A stretch of DNA of 64,000 bases from Dyadobacter sp. Leaf189 (GCF_001424405.1 NZ_LMPS01000001.1:2166066-2230065); one strand, 5' to 3'. Counted from the stretch's first letter, positions 45,037-54,691 are shown. Notes: generated by a model from the letters alone, not told the origin. Numbers and translations are program-made.

Positions 45037-45159
45037 GCGATTACTATAATGATAATAAAAGCGGCCAATTCGTCAGACCGCCTTTATGCAAAAATAATGA
45101 TTTAGTTGGAACAGGTGCCGCTCGAATGCGTTCTGCTGCACTTTTATGCGGTTAAGCTG

Positions 45160-45804
45160 TTATTCATGAACGGAGCTTTCGAGCAGCTCTCCGGCCTCGA
45201 TCGGTATGGTAAGCTTGTTTTCAGCAGGCGGCACCGGGCAGGCGTAACTTTCCTGGTATACACAATATGGATTATACGCCTTGTTGAAATCGAGTACAAT
45301 CACGTTGTTTTTGACATTAGCTACGGGGTAATCAATGTAGCGGCCGCCGCCGTAGGTCTGCTTTCCGCTTGTAGCATCCTGAAATAGCACCGAAATGGTT
45401 CCGTCATTTTCAAGTAACAGCAGCTTCTGATCCTGGCCCATGATCTTGAAGTTGGCATAGCCATATTTCTGGTACTTCTCGGTTGTACCATCTGTATATT
45501 TCACGACCATTTCCTTATCATCATTCATATAGGGGGAAACAGTGGCCGGTACCCGGTAGGTCAGGTTTGGCTCGAAGTAATGCAAGCCGTGAAAGCCTTT
45601 CTTATCGGCAATCGGGGAATCTTCGGAAGTTCTGAATTGCTCATCTTTCGCAGCTCTTTCTTCGACGAGCTGGGTTTTGTATTGCTGCGGGTTCACTGCG
45701 GCGAGGGGATCGTTGCCGGTGTTGAAATTCTCGATCACGAAGTAGGCGATAATTGCAATGAACATCGCAATTGTGCTGTAACGGATCAGTTTATTTTTAA
45801 ACAT
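45160..45804 (-). CDS. DUF1684 domain-containing exported protein
   Basis: 214 residues with a signal anchor (about 8-26). The DUF1684 pattern is clear: GLHYFEPNLTYRVPA, YKYGYANFKIMGQDQKLLLLEND, GGGRYIDYP and YNPYCVYQESYACPVPPAENKL. The function is unknown, although its shape suggests a small ligand-binding or enzyme domain outside the cytoplasm. It is a single gene. Confidence 0.88.
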   Translation of the reverse strand: MFKNKLIRYSTIAMFIAIIAYFVIENFNTGNDPLAAVNPQQYKTQLVEERAAKDEQFRTSEDSPIADKKGFHGLHYFEPNLTYRVPATVSPYMNDDKEMVVKYTDGTTEKYQKYGYANFKIMGQDQKLLLLENDGTISVLFQDATSGKQTYGGGRYIDYPVANVKNNVIVLDFNKAYNPYCVYQESYACPVPPAENKLTIPIEAGELLESSVHE

Positions 45805-45919
45805 AACTAAAACGGTAATGGTAAACGGTTTGCAAACTTACAGCTAATGTGAGCTCCGAAAAAGTATCGGGAGTTTATTTACTTTTTTATGATATTTTTC
45901 AAATTTCGCATAAAGCTGG

Positions 45920-45951
45920 TTTGTGTTGTTGATTGAAATATACCTAAATTG
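45920..45951 (+). promoter_or_regulatory. Possible promoter of the response regulator gene
   Basis: TTTG at 45920-45923 and TAAATTG at 45945-45951, 21 bases apart, are near the Bacteroidota promoter pattern, 39 bases before the ATG at 45990. Confidence 0.4.
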
Positions 45952-45989
45952 ACCTGGCAAATAATTAAAACCAATACCTGGCCCATCAT

Positions 45990-46367
45990 ATGTCATACAC
46001 AAAGAGAGTACTCATTGCCGAAGACAGTTCAGTAATTCAAAATCTGGCAAGGAAAATACTGGAATTCCAACATTATGAAATCACTTCGGTGAAAAATGGA
46101 GAACAAGTATTGCAATTGCTTGAAAAAGAGGATTTCGATATCATTTTGCTGGATATCAATATGCCTGTGATGGATGGAATGGAGTGCGCGAGAAGTATCC
46201 GCAAATTGCCGAACGAGCAAAAAGCGAAGACGCCGATTGTGGCGATCACAGGAAACGCAAAGAATTATTCAGAAGAAGATTTCAAAGAAGCAGGATTTGA
46301 CGATGCGCTTATGAAACCTTTAAATTTTGACCGCCTGGTTGAAGTAGTGGCGCATTTGACAGAATAA
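45990..46367 (+). CDS. CheY-like single-domain response regulator
   Basis: 125 residues: a receiver domain alone. The acid pocket is LIAEDSS (E10, D11), the phosphate acceptor Asp is in IILLDINMPVMDG (about D55), then Thr/Ser in VAITGNA and the Lys in ALMKPLN. No output domain follows. It may act in a phosphorelay with a kinase elsewhere. It is 6 bases before the MBL-fold gene and probably co-transcribed. Confidence 0.92.
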   Translation: MSYTKRVLIAEDSSVIQNLARKILEFQHYEITSVKNGEQVLQLLEKEDFDIILLDINMPVMDGMECARSIRKLPNEQKAKTPIVAITGNAKNYSEEDFKEAGFDDALMKPLNFDRLVEVVAHLTE

Positions 46368-46373
46368 AAAAGA

Positions 46374-47144
46374 ATGAGGATCACATTTTTAGGGACCGGC
46401 ACATCACAGGGAATACCAGTTATCGCCTGTGAATGTGCCGTTTGCCGTTCTAGTGACCAGCATAACAAACGTTTGCGGGCATCCGTTTTCATCGAAACCC
46501 GGGGAAAAGCCATGGTAATCGACACCGGTCCCGACTTCCGGCAGCAAATGCTCCGGGCAGATGTCAAGCACCTGGACGCTGCTATTTTCACCCACCAGCA
46601 TAAGGACCATACCGCCGGACTCGACGATATCCGCGCATTCAATCACAAGCAGCAAAAAGATATGCCGCTCTACGGCCGGCAGGAAGTGCTTAACCAGATC
46701 CGGAATGAATTTGCTTACGCATTTTCGGAAACAAGATACCCCGGCGTGCCGCATTTCGAAATGCATTCGATTGATAACAAGCCTTTCGATGTCGCAGGTA
46801 TCCGCGTGATCCCCATTGAAGTGATGCACCATAAACTGCCGGTTTACGGATTCCGCTTTGGCGACTTTACTTACATTACTGATGCCAACTTTATCTCGGA
46901 AGAAGAGCAGGCTAAGATAAAAGGTACCCAGGTGTTGGTACTTGATACCTTGCAAAAGGAGCCGCATTTATCTCACTTTACGCTTTCGCAGGCGCTCGCT
47001 TTGATTGAAAAGCTGCAAGTACCGCAGGCATATCTCACCCACATCAGTCACAAGCTTGGTCTTCACGCGGACATCGAAAAGGAGCTTCCGCCCAATGTGC
47101 ATTTGGCATATGACGGTTTGGTTCTGAACCTGGAAGACTTCTGA
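46374..47144 (+). CDS. PhnP-like MBL-fold metallohydrolase
   Basis: 256 residues of the metallo-beta-lactamase fold: LGTGTSQGIPV, an extra Cys cluster CECAVC (19-24, as in PhnP's second metal site), IDTGPDFRQQM and THQHKDHTAGLDD (H74, H76, D78, H79). PhnP-like enzymes are phosphodiesterases for small cyclic or nucleotide substrates. The substrate is not clear here. It overlaps none of its neighbours and ends 11 bases from the convergent DUF819 gene. Confidence 0.88.
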   Translation: MRITFLGTGTSQGIPVIACECAVCRSSDQHNKRLRASVFIETRGKAMVIDTGPDFRQQMLRADVKHLDAAIFTHQHKDHTAGLDDIRAFNHKQQKDMPLYGRQEVLNQIRNEFAYAFSETRYPGVPHFEMHSIDNKPFDVAGIRVIPIEVMHHKLPVYGFRFGDFTYITDANFISEEEQAKIKGTQVLVLDTLQKEPHLSHFTLSQALALIEKLQVPQAYLTHISHKLGLHADIEKELPPNVHLAYDGLVLNLEDF

Positions 47145-47155
47145 ATACCTCGATG

Positions 47156-48406
47156 CTACATCTGAAATCCTGCCATATTTGACACCATCTGCATGAGTAG
47201 TGCAGTAAGATAGCCGCCGTAAGTCCCGATCGCATAGCCTAGAATAGCAAGCAAAACGCCCACCGGCGCAAGTGAAGGGTGAAATGCCGCAGCCACGACG
47301 GAAGCCGAAGCTGAGCCGCCTACATTCGCCTGACTGCCGACTGCCAGAAAGAAGAACGGGATTTTCAGCCATTTGCAAACCAGAATGAGGATAATGCCGT
47401 GAACAGATATCCAGATCAAACCGATCGCAAATAGGCCGGGATTATCAGCTACTGCGCCTAAGTCCATTTGCATTCCGATGGTTGCTATGAGTACGTACAG
47501 GAATACAGAGCCCAGTTTGGAAGCGCCGGCGTGTTCCAGTTTGCGCGCGGGAGTTACCGACAATGCGATACCGATCAGTGTCGCAATGCTGATTACCCAA
47601 AAGAAATTGGAGGTAAGGCTGTATTTTTCAAGTTCCGGATAGTTACTCGCCAGGAATGGGGTAATAACCTCCGCAAGCGCGTGTGAAATGCCGGTTGCAC
47701 CAAATCCTACGGCCGCCATCATGATATAATCCGGAACTTTCGGAACTCGCTCATTTATCTGATTTTCAGTGTCAAGATGCATTTTCACATCTTCTACGAT
47801 GCTGCTATCAGCGCCGAGTAAGCGATCTATCCGGGCTGCTATTCCTGCTCCGTATATCAAAACGGCCATCCAGAGTTCAGCAACCAGCACATCTACCGCT
47901 ACCATTTGCGAGAACAGCATATCACTGGGCTGGAAAACCTCCCTCAATGCAGTCTGATTGGCGCCGCCGCCGATCCAGCTTCCGGCTATGGTAGCAAGTC
48001 CGCGCCAGACTTCATTGTTACCCTGCCCCGCCACAGTCGCCGGGCTGATGCTCCCTACAATCCAGAGTGCCAGCGGGCCGCCGATCATAATTCCGGCTGT
48101 GCCTGCAAGCATTGCAATCAAAGCCTTGGGACCCAAACGTGCAAGTGATTTCCAGTCCATTCCAATGGTGAAAAACACAAGACAAGCGGGGAGAAAGTAT
48201 TTGGAAACAACCGGATAGAGCTGAGAACCAGCACCATCTACAATGCCGAATGAATTTAAAAGTCCGGGAATGAAGTAGCATAGCAACAATGGGGGAATAA
48301 TGCTGTAAAAGCGTTTCCAGCCTCTGCTTTCAAGCGAAGCTGTCAGGAAGACAGCCCCCAAAATCAGCGTCAGTATCCCAAGTACTACTGCATCGTTTTC
48401 TATCAT
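47156..48406 (-). CDS. DUF819 family membrane protein
   Basis: 416 residues with about twelve hydrophobic helices. Family features are visible: LPACLVFFTIGMDWKSLARLG, TIAGSWIGGGANQTALREVF, and AVGSQANVGGSASASVVAAAFHPSLAPVGVLLA. DUF819 proteins (YjcL type) look like secondary transporters or ion carriers; the substrate is unknown. The gene stands alone; the 180 bases to the next gene hold nothing I can identify. Confidence 0.9.
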   Translation of the reverse strand: MIENDAVVLGILTLILGAVFLTASLESRGWKRFYSIIPPLLLCYFIPGLLNSFGIVDGAGSQLYPVVSKYFLPACLVFFTIGMDWKSLARLGPKALIAMLAGTAGIMIGGPLALWIVGSISPATVAGQGNNEVWRGLATIAGSWIGGGANQTALREVFQPSDMLFSQMVAVDVLVAELWMAVLIYGAGIAARIDRLLGADSSIVEDVKMHLDTENQINERVPKVPDYIMMAAVGFGATGISHALAEVITPFLASNYPELEKYSLTSNFFWVISIATLIGIALSVTPARKLEHAGASKLGSVFLYVLIATIGMQMDLGAVADNPGLFAIGLIWISVHGIILILVCKWLKIPFFFLAVGSQANVGGSASASVVAAAFHPSLAPVGVLLAILGYAIGTYGGYLTALLMQMVSNMAGFQM

Positions 48407-48586
48407 TTTATAGCCTAAGGTTCGGTTTGAGGGTAAAAATAGCTTTGTTTTCGATAACTCAGCTGCTTTGGCATTCCTGGCGGCTCATTTCATGCTCGGG
48501 TATCAAGCGCCAGTTTTGCATTACTGTATTTTTTAGAATAATTTAGATACTGATCAGCAGCGAAGTGCTGGCATTATTGACTTACT

Positions 48587-49078
48587 ATGGCGATTTATAA
48601 TTTATCAGTGAATGGAAAAAAGGTAAAGGTTGATGTCGATCCCGATATGCCTTTACTCTGGGTTGTCAGGGATTTTGTCGGGCTGAAAGGAACCAAGTTC
48701 GGCTGCGGAATGGCGCAATGCGGCGCGTGCACGGTACATTTAAATGGTGCACCTGCACGGTCTTGCCAGACTCCAATTTCTACCTTAACCAAAACAGACC
48801 AGATCACCACGATCGAAGGGATTGGTGATGGAAAGTTGCACGCCATTCAGAAAGCGTGGATTGAAGAGCAGGTACCTCAATGCGGTTACTGCCAATCGGG
48901 CCAGATCATGTCGGCTGTGGCCTTGTTGAAATCAAATCCTAAACCAACTGACGCAGATATCGACGTTGCAATGAGCGGTAACCTGTGCCGTTGCGGCACT
49001 TACGACCGGATCCGGAAAGCAATACACCGGGCCGCAGAGGAGGTAAAGGTTGCGGAAAGTGGTATTGGAAAGATGTAG
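48587..49078 (+). CDS. [2Fe-2S] subunit of a molybdenum hydroxylase (isoquinoline oxidoreductase alpha-like)
   Basis: 163 residues with two iron-sulfur domains: plant-type [15 protein letters not shown]...C (first cluster ligands about 40-60) and a second helical [10 protein letters not shown]...CRCGTY cluster. This is the small electron-carrying subunit of the xanthine dehydrogenase/aldehyde oxidase family. It is 34 bases before the molybdopterin subunit gene. No FAD subunit is present, so electrons go to another acceptor, as in IorAB-type enzymes. Confidence 0.93.
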   Translation: MAIYNLSVNGKKVKVDVDPDMPLLWVVRDFVGLKGTKFGCGMAQCGACTVHLNGAPARSCQTPISTLTKTDQITTIEGIGDGKLHAIQKAWIEEQVPQCGYCQSGQIMSAVALLKSNPKPTDADIDVAMSGNLCRCGTYDRIRKAIHRAAEEVKVAESGIGKM

Positions 49079-49112
49079 GGCACGCAGTTATTAAATTTAG
49101 TCAAACAAGATC

Positions 49113-51275
49113 TTGGAAAATATACAACCATCACGCCGCAGCTTTTTGAAAGCGGGCAGCCTTGCTTCTGTGGGATTAGCGCTTGGAATTTCAGGCTTCA
49201 CCAGAGATGCGGCAGTAAAAAAGATCAGTCCGGCGGTCATTAAGCTGGAAATTAATCCTTTTATCATCATTGATACGGCGGGTAATATTACATTGGTGAA
49301 TCCCCGGCCGGATATGGGACAGGGTTCAACGCAGGCAGTACCCTCGCTTTTGGCAGAAGAGCTGGAAGTGAGCCTGGAAAAGGTGTTGATCGTGCAGAGC
49401 GACGGAAGCGGTAAATACGGAAGCCAGACCTCAGGTGGCAGCAGCTCTGTACGTGAGCTATGGATGCCGATCCGCAAGGCAGGCGCAGCAGCCAGGGAAA
49501 TGCTAACTACCACAGCCGCCAAACGCTGGAATGTGCCGGTATCCGAATGCAAGGCCGAAGATGGGAAAATTGTTCACCCGGGCAGCGGCAGGAGCTTTAC
49601 CTATGGTGAACTCGCCGACGATGCTTCCAAACTTGAAATTCCAAAAGCTCCTAAGTTGAAGGATTCCAGCGATTTTAAGATCATTGGAAAATACAACAAA
49701 CGCCTCGACGTACCTGAAAGAGTAACAGGTAAAGCCGTTTACGGGATTGATGTGGAAGTACCTGGAATGGTGTACGCGAGCATTTTGCATTCGCCTGTAA
49801 TCCACGGTAAGGTACTTGCTATTGATGACTCGGAAACCAAAAAGGTAAAGGGTGTTTTAAAGGTGATCAAAACCGAGCGTACCATGCCGCACCGGACTTC
49901 CGAGGCTGTTGCAGTGGTGGCAACGAATTACTGGGCTGCATTGAAGGGTAAAAAAGCGCTGAAAGTAACCTGGGATAATGCGGAGTTTGAGAAAACACTG
50001 AATACCGCCGACTACTATAAGGCAACTGCGCAGGCAGCTACCAAGCCTGGTGTCAACTTTGAAGAAAAGGGCGATTTTGCAGCGAAGTACGCCAAAGCGC
50101 AGGAGAAGCTTGAAGCCAATTACCAGACACCATTTCTCGCGCACGCGCCCATTGAACCTGAGAATGCAATTGCGCACGTGAAAGAGGATGGAAGCGTCGA
50201 GATCTGGGGACCGGTACAGGGACCGGACTGGACGCTGAGAGATGTTTGTGGTTATATGAAAGTGAAGCCCGAGCAGGTCAAGATCAACGTGGCATTACTT
50301 GGAGGCGCATTTGGCCGGAAAGCTTACCACGATTTTGTACTGGAAGCATGCCACATCTCGCGCGAAGTGAAAAAGCCAGTGAAGGTGATATGGAGCAGGG
50401 AAGATGATATTTCTCAGGGTCCGTACCGGCCGGGTATGCTCAGCCACATGCAAGGTTTTGTTGAGAATGGAAAAATAACCGGTTTTCACCACCATACCAT
50501 TGGTGAGTCGATTTTAGGTCAGGTTTTCAAAGGGTTGAAAGAGGATGAAGCCGACTCCTGGATTGGTGGCGAGCTAAGTTCGGAAAACAGCAAATACCAG
50601 TTCGACTCCGCTTCTAAAATCAGCTGGACCAATGTAAAGACCGATATACCCATTGTTTGGTGGCGTTCTGTGTATGCATCCAACTTCGGTTGGGGGCAGG
50701 AATGTTTTGTTGATGAGCTTGCACACCTGGCAAAAAAAGATCCTCTTCAGGCAAGATTGGATATATTACCAGATCCACGTTTTCAAAAGGTTCTTAAAAC
50801 CCTGGCTGAAATAGCTAAATGGGACGAGAAGCTGCCGGAAGGAAGTGGAAAAGGACTGGCTGTTTTCAAATCTTTCGGAAGCATATCAGCATGTTGCATT
50901 ACTGTCTCGAAGAAGGATCAGGGAGTACACATTGATAAGGTTGTTTCCGTCATCGATTGCGGCCATTATGTCAATCCCGACAATGTGAAGGCACAGACCG
51001 AGGGTAATATCGTAATGGGACTTACTGCCGCGATCAAGGATGGAATTACATTCACAAACGGTAAATGCGACCAGAGCAATTTCCATGAATACAATATTCT
51101 TCGTCTGAATGAAATGCCGAAGATCGAGGTGCACATTATAGACAGCGATGAAGTACCTGGCGGTGTTGGCGAACCAGGTTTACCGCCTATTGCGCCGGCG
51201 CTGGGCAATGCAGTCTTTGCTGCCACAGGTAAAAGAATGCGCACGCTACCGTTTGATATTCATAACCTTGGATAG
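49113..51275 (+). CDS. Molybdopterin-binding subunit of a Tat-exported hydroxylase (IorB-like)
   Basis: 720 residues with a twin-arginine signal (SRRSFLKAG) and the molybdopterin domain typical of xanthine dehydrogenase family L-subunits: RPDMGQGSTQAVPSLLAEEL, GGAFGRKAYHDFVLEA, SVYASNFGWGQE, and GEPGLPPIAPALGNA near the C-terminus, where the catalytic Glu lies. The start is TTG at 49113 because the signal begins directly after it and no ATG is near. It acts outside the cytoplasm with the 2Fe-2S protein. The substrate (N-heterocycle or aldehyde) is unknown. Confidence 0.92.
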   Translation: MENIQPSRRSFLKAGSLASVGLALGISGFTRDAAVKKISPAVIKLEINPFIIIDTAGNITLVNPRPDMGQGSTQAVPSLLAEELEVSLEKVLIVQSDGSGKYGSQTSGGSSSVRELWMPIRKAGAAAREMLTTTAAKRWNVPVSECKAEDGKIVHPGSGRSFTYGELADDASKLEIPKAPKLKDSSDFKIIGKYNKRLDVPERVTGKAVYGIDVEVPGMVYASILHSPVIHGKVLAIDDSETKKVKGVLKVIKTERTMPHRTSEAVAVVATNYWAALKGKKALKVTWDNAEFEKTLNTADYYKATAQAATKPGVNFEEKGDFAAKYAKAQEKLEANYQTPFLAHAPIEPENAIAHVKEDGSVEIWGPVQGPDWTLRDVCGYMKVKPEQVKINVALLGGAFGRKAYHDFVLEACHISREVKKPVKVIWSREDDISQGPYRPGMLSHMQGFVENGKITGFHHHTIGESILGQVFKGLKEDEADSWIGGELSSENSKYQFDSASKISWTNVKTDIPIVWWRSVYASNFGWGQECFVDELAHLAKKDPLQARLDILPDPRFQKVLKTLAEIAKWDEKLPEGSGKGLAVFKSFGSISACCITVSKKDQGVHIDKVVSVIDCGHYVNPDNVKAQTEGNIVMGLTAAIKDGITFTNGKCDQSNFHEYNILRLNEMPKIEVHIIDSDEVPGGVGEPGLPPIAPALGNAVFAATGKRMRTLPFDIHNLG

Positions 51276-51304
51276 AAGGTAGCGAGACATTAATTTACCG
51301 AATA

Positions 51305-51341
51305 CAAAAATAGCAGCACCTGAGTGCTGCTATTTTTGTTG
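51305..51341. terminator. Bidirectional terminator after the molybdenum hydroxylase
   Basis: AAATAGCAGCAC and GTGCTGCTATTT form a perfect 12-bp stem around CTGA, with A run before and T run after. It separates the convergent hydroxylase and PAP2 genes. Confidence 0.88.
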
Positions 51342-51359
51342 ATGTTGACGTTACCCGGA

Positions 51360-52919
51360 CTATTCGGCTCCGTCTGCTTTCGCTCTTGCTACTGCAAATT
51401 CACCAACTTTATGACCTGCTTCCAGCCCAGCCTCACAATCGAAGCGGTAATGTATTAATCCGTAAATCCTTGAAACAGAAGCTTCATTCGCCATAGCGTC
51501 CAGCTTTTGTTTTTCAGACGGGAAAATGTAGGCAAGTAATTCAGCCGCTGCTCCCGAGAAGGTGGAATGGCCGGATGTATACGATGGAAAGTTAGGCAAG
51601 CCCACAGAGGTTTTTACCTTTTTGTCCATCTGGTTCGGGCGCGGATAATAGTAGTAGTATTTAGCATCCCAGCAGCAAATACCCGCATCCTGCAAAGTAG
51701 TACCTACCAGTGCCAATGTTCGAGCCGTACGCACTTCGCTAAACTTGTTCTGGTGACAAAGGTTGGCTGCGCGCCTGTGCCAGTGACCTGGCGGCGTATA
51801 GCTGCCCACGCCATCTGACCAGAAGCTGGCAATGCGCGCCTGCTCGCGGGTTTGGCTTTTAGCTATTTTGGTCAGTTCTTCCATGTTTTTCTTAAACTCT
51901 TCGCTGCCAATTGCCGGTGGAGGAGAAGGTCGCATGGTAGCAACTGTCTGCCTGTCGAAGTTCCAGGGCATAACCGTTCCATAGGTGGGCAACATAGCCG
52001 GGCGGGCCGGAACTTCCTGGCTCACCCAGGGTTCAGTAATACCGATTGCCTTCGCATTTGCAATCATTTCAGGTGTTTTTGCCTGATTGTTTGCTGCGCC
52101 CATTCCATCTGTTTTGGCGCGGGCCATCGCTTTTTCGCCTACTGCTTTTCCTAATGCAGCTCCCGCTTCAATGTCGCTTTTTACATTCATTCCTGCCCAA
52201 AGCCTGCTTTCCTTATGTTCCTGCAACTTCGCTTCCAGGTAGGGTACCTCGCCCGGGAACATTGCTTTCAGGATCTGAAAGGAAGCTTCCGCCACAACCG
52301 CGTCCTCGGAAGGATAGGAGGGAAGATCAGTGACCGGAAGCAGAGTCTTGATCTCACTGTCGGACTTGGACGGAGCAGGACGTTTGTACTTAAACTTGTA
52401 ATTCCAGGCTGCAACCAGCGCGTCGTACTGCGCTACACTGAGATAGGCGAGTGCTCTTGCGGTGTAAGGCGGGTTGGCGAATGGAAACTTGGGATCTGCC
52501 AGCGGATTTGCCGCGTCTGGTACAGGGTACTTTCCGTCCTGGTTGGAAGCCGGCGGGGTATTGTACCTTGCTGCAAGCTCGCGCCCGATCTCATTCCAGC
52601 GGAAAACAGCCCCGGCTCCCCAGTAATTTACCTGCTCCTTCTGGTGGGGAGTAAGTGCATTTACAACTTCTTTGAGCTTGAGCAGCTCGGTTTTGTAATA
52701 TTCGCTCGTTGTCTCAGTTGGCGCTGCCACTGGTATTTCCGAGGATGATGTCAGAACGTACGTCTTCCAGTTGCCAGCATTCTGGTCGAGGCTGGAAGGA
52801 TCGTTGATGCCCACGGTTGGTTCCTCTACGACTTTGCTGCAAGAAACAGCAACAACGCCCAGGAGAAGCAACAATGCGGATTTATTAAATATATGTTGGA
52901 AAGAATAGCTGCGTTTCAT
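51360..52919 (-). CDS. PAP2-superfamily lipoprotein (phosphatase or haloperoxidase-like)
   Basis: 519 residues from the ATG at 52919 (open frame to 53015). A lipoprotein signal (LLLLGVVAVSC) leads a helical protein with the PAP2/vanadium haloperoxidase active-site signatures: YYYPRPNQ, NFPSYTSGHSTFSGA and SRIYGLIHYRFDCEAG. Such enzymes remove phosphate from lipid phosphates, or, with vanadate, oxidise halides. Which one cannot be told. It is the last gene of a three-gene minus-strand set with an outer-membrane barrel and an anchored unknown. Confidence 0.85.
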   Translation of the reverse strand: MKRSYSFQHIFNKSALLLLLGVVAVSCSKVVEEPTVGINDPSSLDQNAGNWKTYVLTSSSEIPVAAPTETTSEYYKTELLKLKEVVNALTPHQKEQVNYWGAGAVFRWNEIGRELAARYNTPPASNQDGKYPVPDAANPLADPKFPFANPPYTARALAYLSVAQYDALVAAWNYKFKYKRPAPSKSDSEIKTLLPVTDLPSYPSEDAVVAEASFQILKAMFPGEVPYLEAKLQEHKESRLWAGMNVKSDIEAGAALGKAVGEKAMARAKTDGMGAANNQAKTPEMIANAKAIGITEPWVSQEVPARPAMLPTYGTVMPWNFDRQTVATMRPSPPPAIGSEEFKKNMEELTKIAKSQTREQARIASFWSDGVGSYTPPGHWHRRAANLCHQNKFSEVRTARTLALVGTTLQDAGICCWDAKYYYYYPRPNQMDKKVKTSVGLPNFPSYTSGHSTFSGAAAELLAYIFPSEKQKLDAMANEASVSRIYGLIHYRFDCEAGLEAGHKVGEFAVARAKADGAE

Positions 52920-52929
52920 TGGAGAAAGA

Positions 52930-53859
52930 TCAAAGTTGTTTGTCCGCTTTGGCATAACGGAACTGATAAAGAATGCCTGCCGAGAATGCCGTGCTTTGCC
53001 CCACGTTGGAACCACTTACCACGTGTGCCGCCCTCGCATTCACTCCAATGTTTTTGGGTTGATATTTGGCATAAACCCCCACAGTGGTAGATTTCATATT
53101 ATTGGTAGGGAACGGCATATCGTTTCTACGGATAAAATCACCGCCTGCACATGCGCCATATTCTGCGTAAGCTTCTGCCTGAATACCTTTTTTAAGATAA
53201 CCCAGACGAGCGGCTGCATCGTAAGCATTCGGTACGCGAACCTGATCAGAATCGTAGAGTTTATCGTCGGCCTGGTAAGTATCCCGGTCGATTTTGATGT
53301 TGCTACGAAAGATATAGCTTCCGTGCACAGTCAGGTAAACGCCCGATTGATGGCGGTAATTGACCAGGAGCCGCGCAGTAGCGGTTTTGCACCGTATTCC
53401 GATCGACATCGGTAAGAAGTCGGGAATGTAGTTGGTCACCGGGATTGAACCGCCTGCAATGGCATGGAGGCTGAAACCTGCCACATTCACAAAGCGGTAC
53501 TTAAGCCAGCCGGATGCATCCTGAAAGCCTTTTTGCCACATCAGGTTGCCGGCACTTGCCTGTGTCCATATATAAGGAACTGCGGCGATCACGTTGAAAT
53601 TTTTGGTTATTCCCACCGCGAGCATCGGCATTACACTTTGTGTAGTGTGCGTCCCTATGTTCAGGTTTTCGCGGCGGAGGGAATTTTCCCAGTACTTATC
53701 CCAGGAACTGTGCGAATAAGTCACAGCCAGACAGGCTGTTTTCTTCGACATATAGATCGCGTCGTTAGGCATTTGAGCAAAAACCTGAGACGCGTTAATG
53801 GTAATCAAAAACCAGAAAGCGAGTGAAGCCCACCTGGTCAATGGTAAAGATTTGTTCAT
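52930..53859 (-). CDS. Outer-membrane beta-barrel protein
   Basis: 309 residues with a signal peptide (SLAFWFLITINASQVFAQ) and alternating short strands ending in an aromatic residue (GILYQFRYAKADKQL). Strand stretches such as LLVNYRHQSGVYLTVHGSYIF and VGVYAKYQPKNIGVNARAAHVV point to a barrel of about 12 strands. It may be a transporter or adhesin of the meta-cleavage/OmpL type; I cannot be more exact. It is 10 bases before the PAP2 gene. Confidence 0.75.
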   Translation of the reverse strand: MNKSLPLTRWASLAFWFLITINASQVFAQMPNDAIYMSKKTACLAVTYSHSSWDKYWENSLRRENLNIGTHTTQSVMPMLAVGITKNFNVIAAVPYIWTQASAGNLMWQKGFQDASGWLKYRFVNVAGFSLHAIAGGSIPVTNYIPDFLPMSIGIRCKTATARLLVNYRHQSGVYLTVHGSYIFRSNIKIDRDTYQADDKLYDSDQVRVPNAYDAAARLGYLKKGIQAEAYAEYGACAGGDFIRRNDMPFPTNNMKSTTVGVYAKYQPKNIGVNARAAHVVSGSNVGQSTAFSAGILYQFRYAKADKQL

Positions 53860-53948
53860 ATTATAAATGGTTTTTTACAGCAACCCCGCAGCGTATTACG
53901 CTGACAGCAAATGCTATGGAAGCAAGCTTTTTTAAAAAGAATGTAGCG

Positions 53949-54533
53949 CTAGGAAAGTCGCTCGGGTGGTGGGTTGCTGACCAGTACGGACACCGTAGGA
54001 TAGCTCCGGCTGTAAGCAAGCGGGAGGCGGTTACTTTCACTTGCGGGTAATGGCGGAGAAATGCGGAAATCCTGCTTGTTTCCGGGTACATAGGTTTTGA
54101 TCAGCTCAGAAAGCAGCTTTAATGCTTTGCTGCCTGGATGATCGGCAGCATCGCCAGGCTGGTTGCTGAGCATTTGCATGGCAGCAGTCAGCTCAAAAAA
54201 GCGGTCACGTGCGGCCTGGTTACTTTGCAGGGTAATGTATAATGTATCGTTGGAATGCTGCACCTGAACCGGATTGTAGAACTGATTTTCGTGTCGGATC
54301 AATGCTTCGATCCGGCCTGGTATTTCCAAATCCGCGGAGTAGGGCAGGGAAGGAAGATAGACTTTCAGTAATTGCTGTTCGGAAACAGCCTCTGTCGAAG
54401 GGGCAAGCAGGTAATCTTCTTCAAAAAAGATCACAGCAACGCTGAGCCCGAACGTATTGCAGAGCAACAAAACCAATAAAGCTATCGGCGCTAAACTTTT
54501 CAATTTTGAGAGGATTATACTCAAAGTAATCAA
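53949..54533 (-). CDS. Anchored protein of unknown function
   Basis: 194 residues with one hydrophobic segment near the start (LAPIALLVLLLCNTFGLSVAVIFF) and an otherwise soluble, proline-rich C-terminus. The middle part (LQSNQAARDRFFELTAAMQMLSNQPGDAADHPGSKALKLLSELI) is helical. I do not recognise the family. It begins the three-gene set with the barrel and the PAP2 lipoprotein. Confidence 0.65.
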   Translation of the reverse strand: MITLSIILSKLKSLAPIALLVLLLCNTFGLSVAVIFFEEDYLLAPSTEAVSEQQLLKVYLPSLPYSADLEIPGRIEALIRHENQFYNPVQVQHSNDTLYITLQSNQAARDRFFELTAAMQMLSNQPGDAADHPGSKALKLLSELIKTYVPGNKQDFRISPPLPASESNRLPLAYSRSYPTVSVLVSNPPPERLS

Positions 54534-54611
54534 ATTGATTGCATATATACAAGATCTATTATCATACTTTAATGTAAATAACTTCCTCTAAATAAGTAAC
54601 CTTAGGTTATA

Positions 54612-54619
54612 TACTTTTG
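54612..54619 (+). promoter_or_regulatory. Possible -7 element for the DinB gene
   Basis: TACTTTTG fits TAnnTTTG and is the same octamer as at 4062-4069 and 58887-58894. It is 73 bases before the DinB ATG; no clear -33 TTTG. Confidence 0.35.
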
Positions 54620-54691
54620 AGCAGCTTCTGAGTTGGTTTGAAGGTGATCAATCTGTATTTTGGCATATCCAACTCAGCAATTTTAATATCC

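Noticed and set aside
48407..48586. Small RNA or tRNA in the gap before the molybdenum hydroxylase
   Set aside because: I see no tRNA arms, no strong hairpin with a T run and no conserved small frame; the stretch is left unassigned.
53861..54091. 76-codon minus-strand frame between the barrel and the anchored protein genes
   Set aside because: It overlaps the end of the better-supported 194-residue protein in another frame and has no family or signal.
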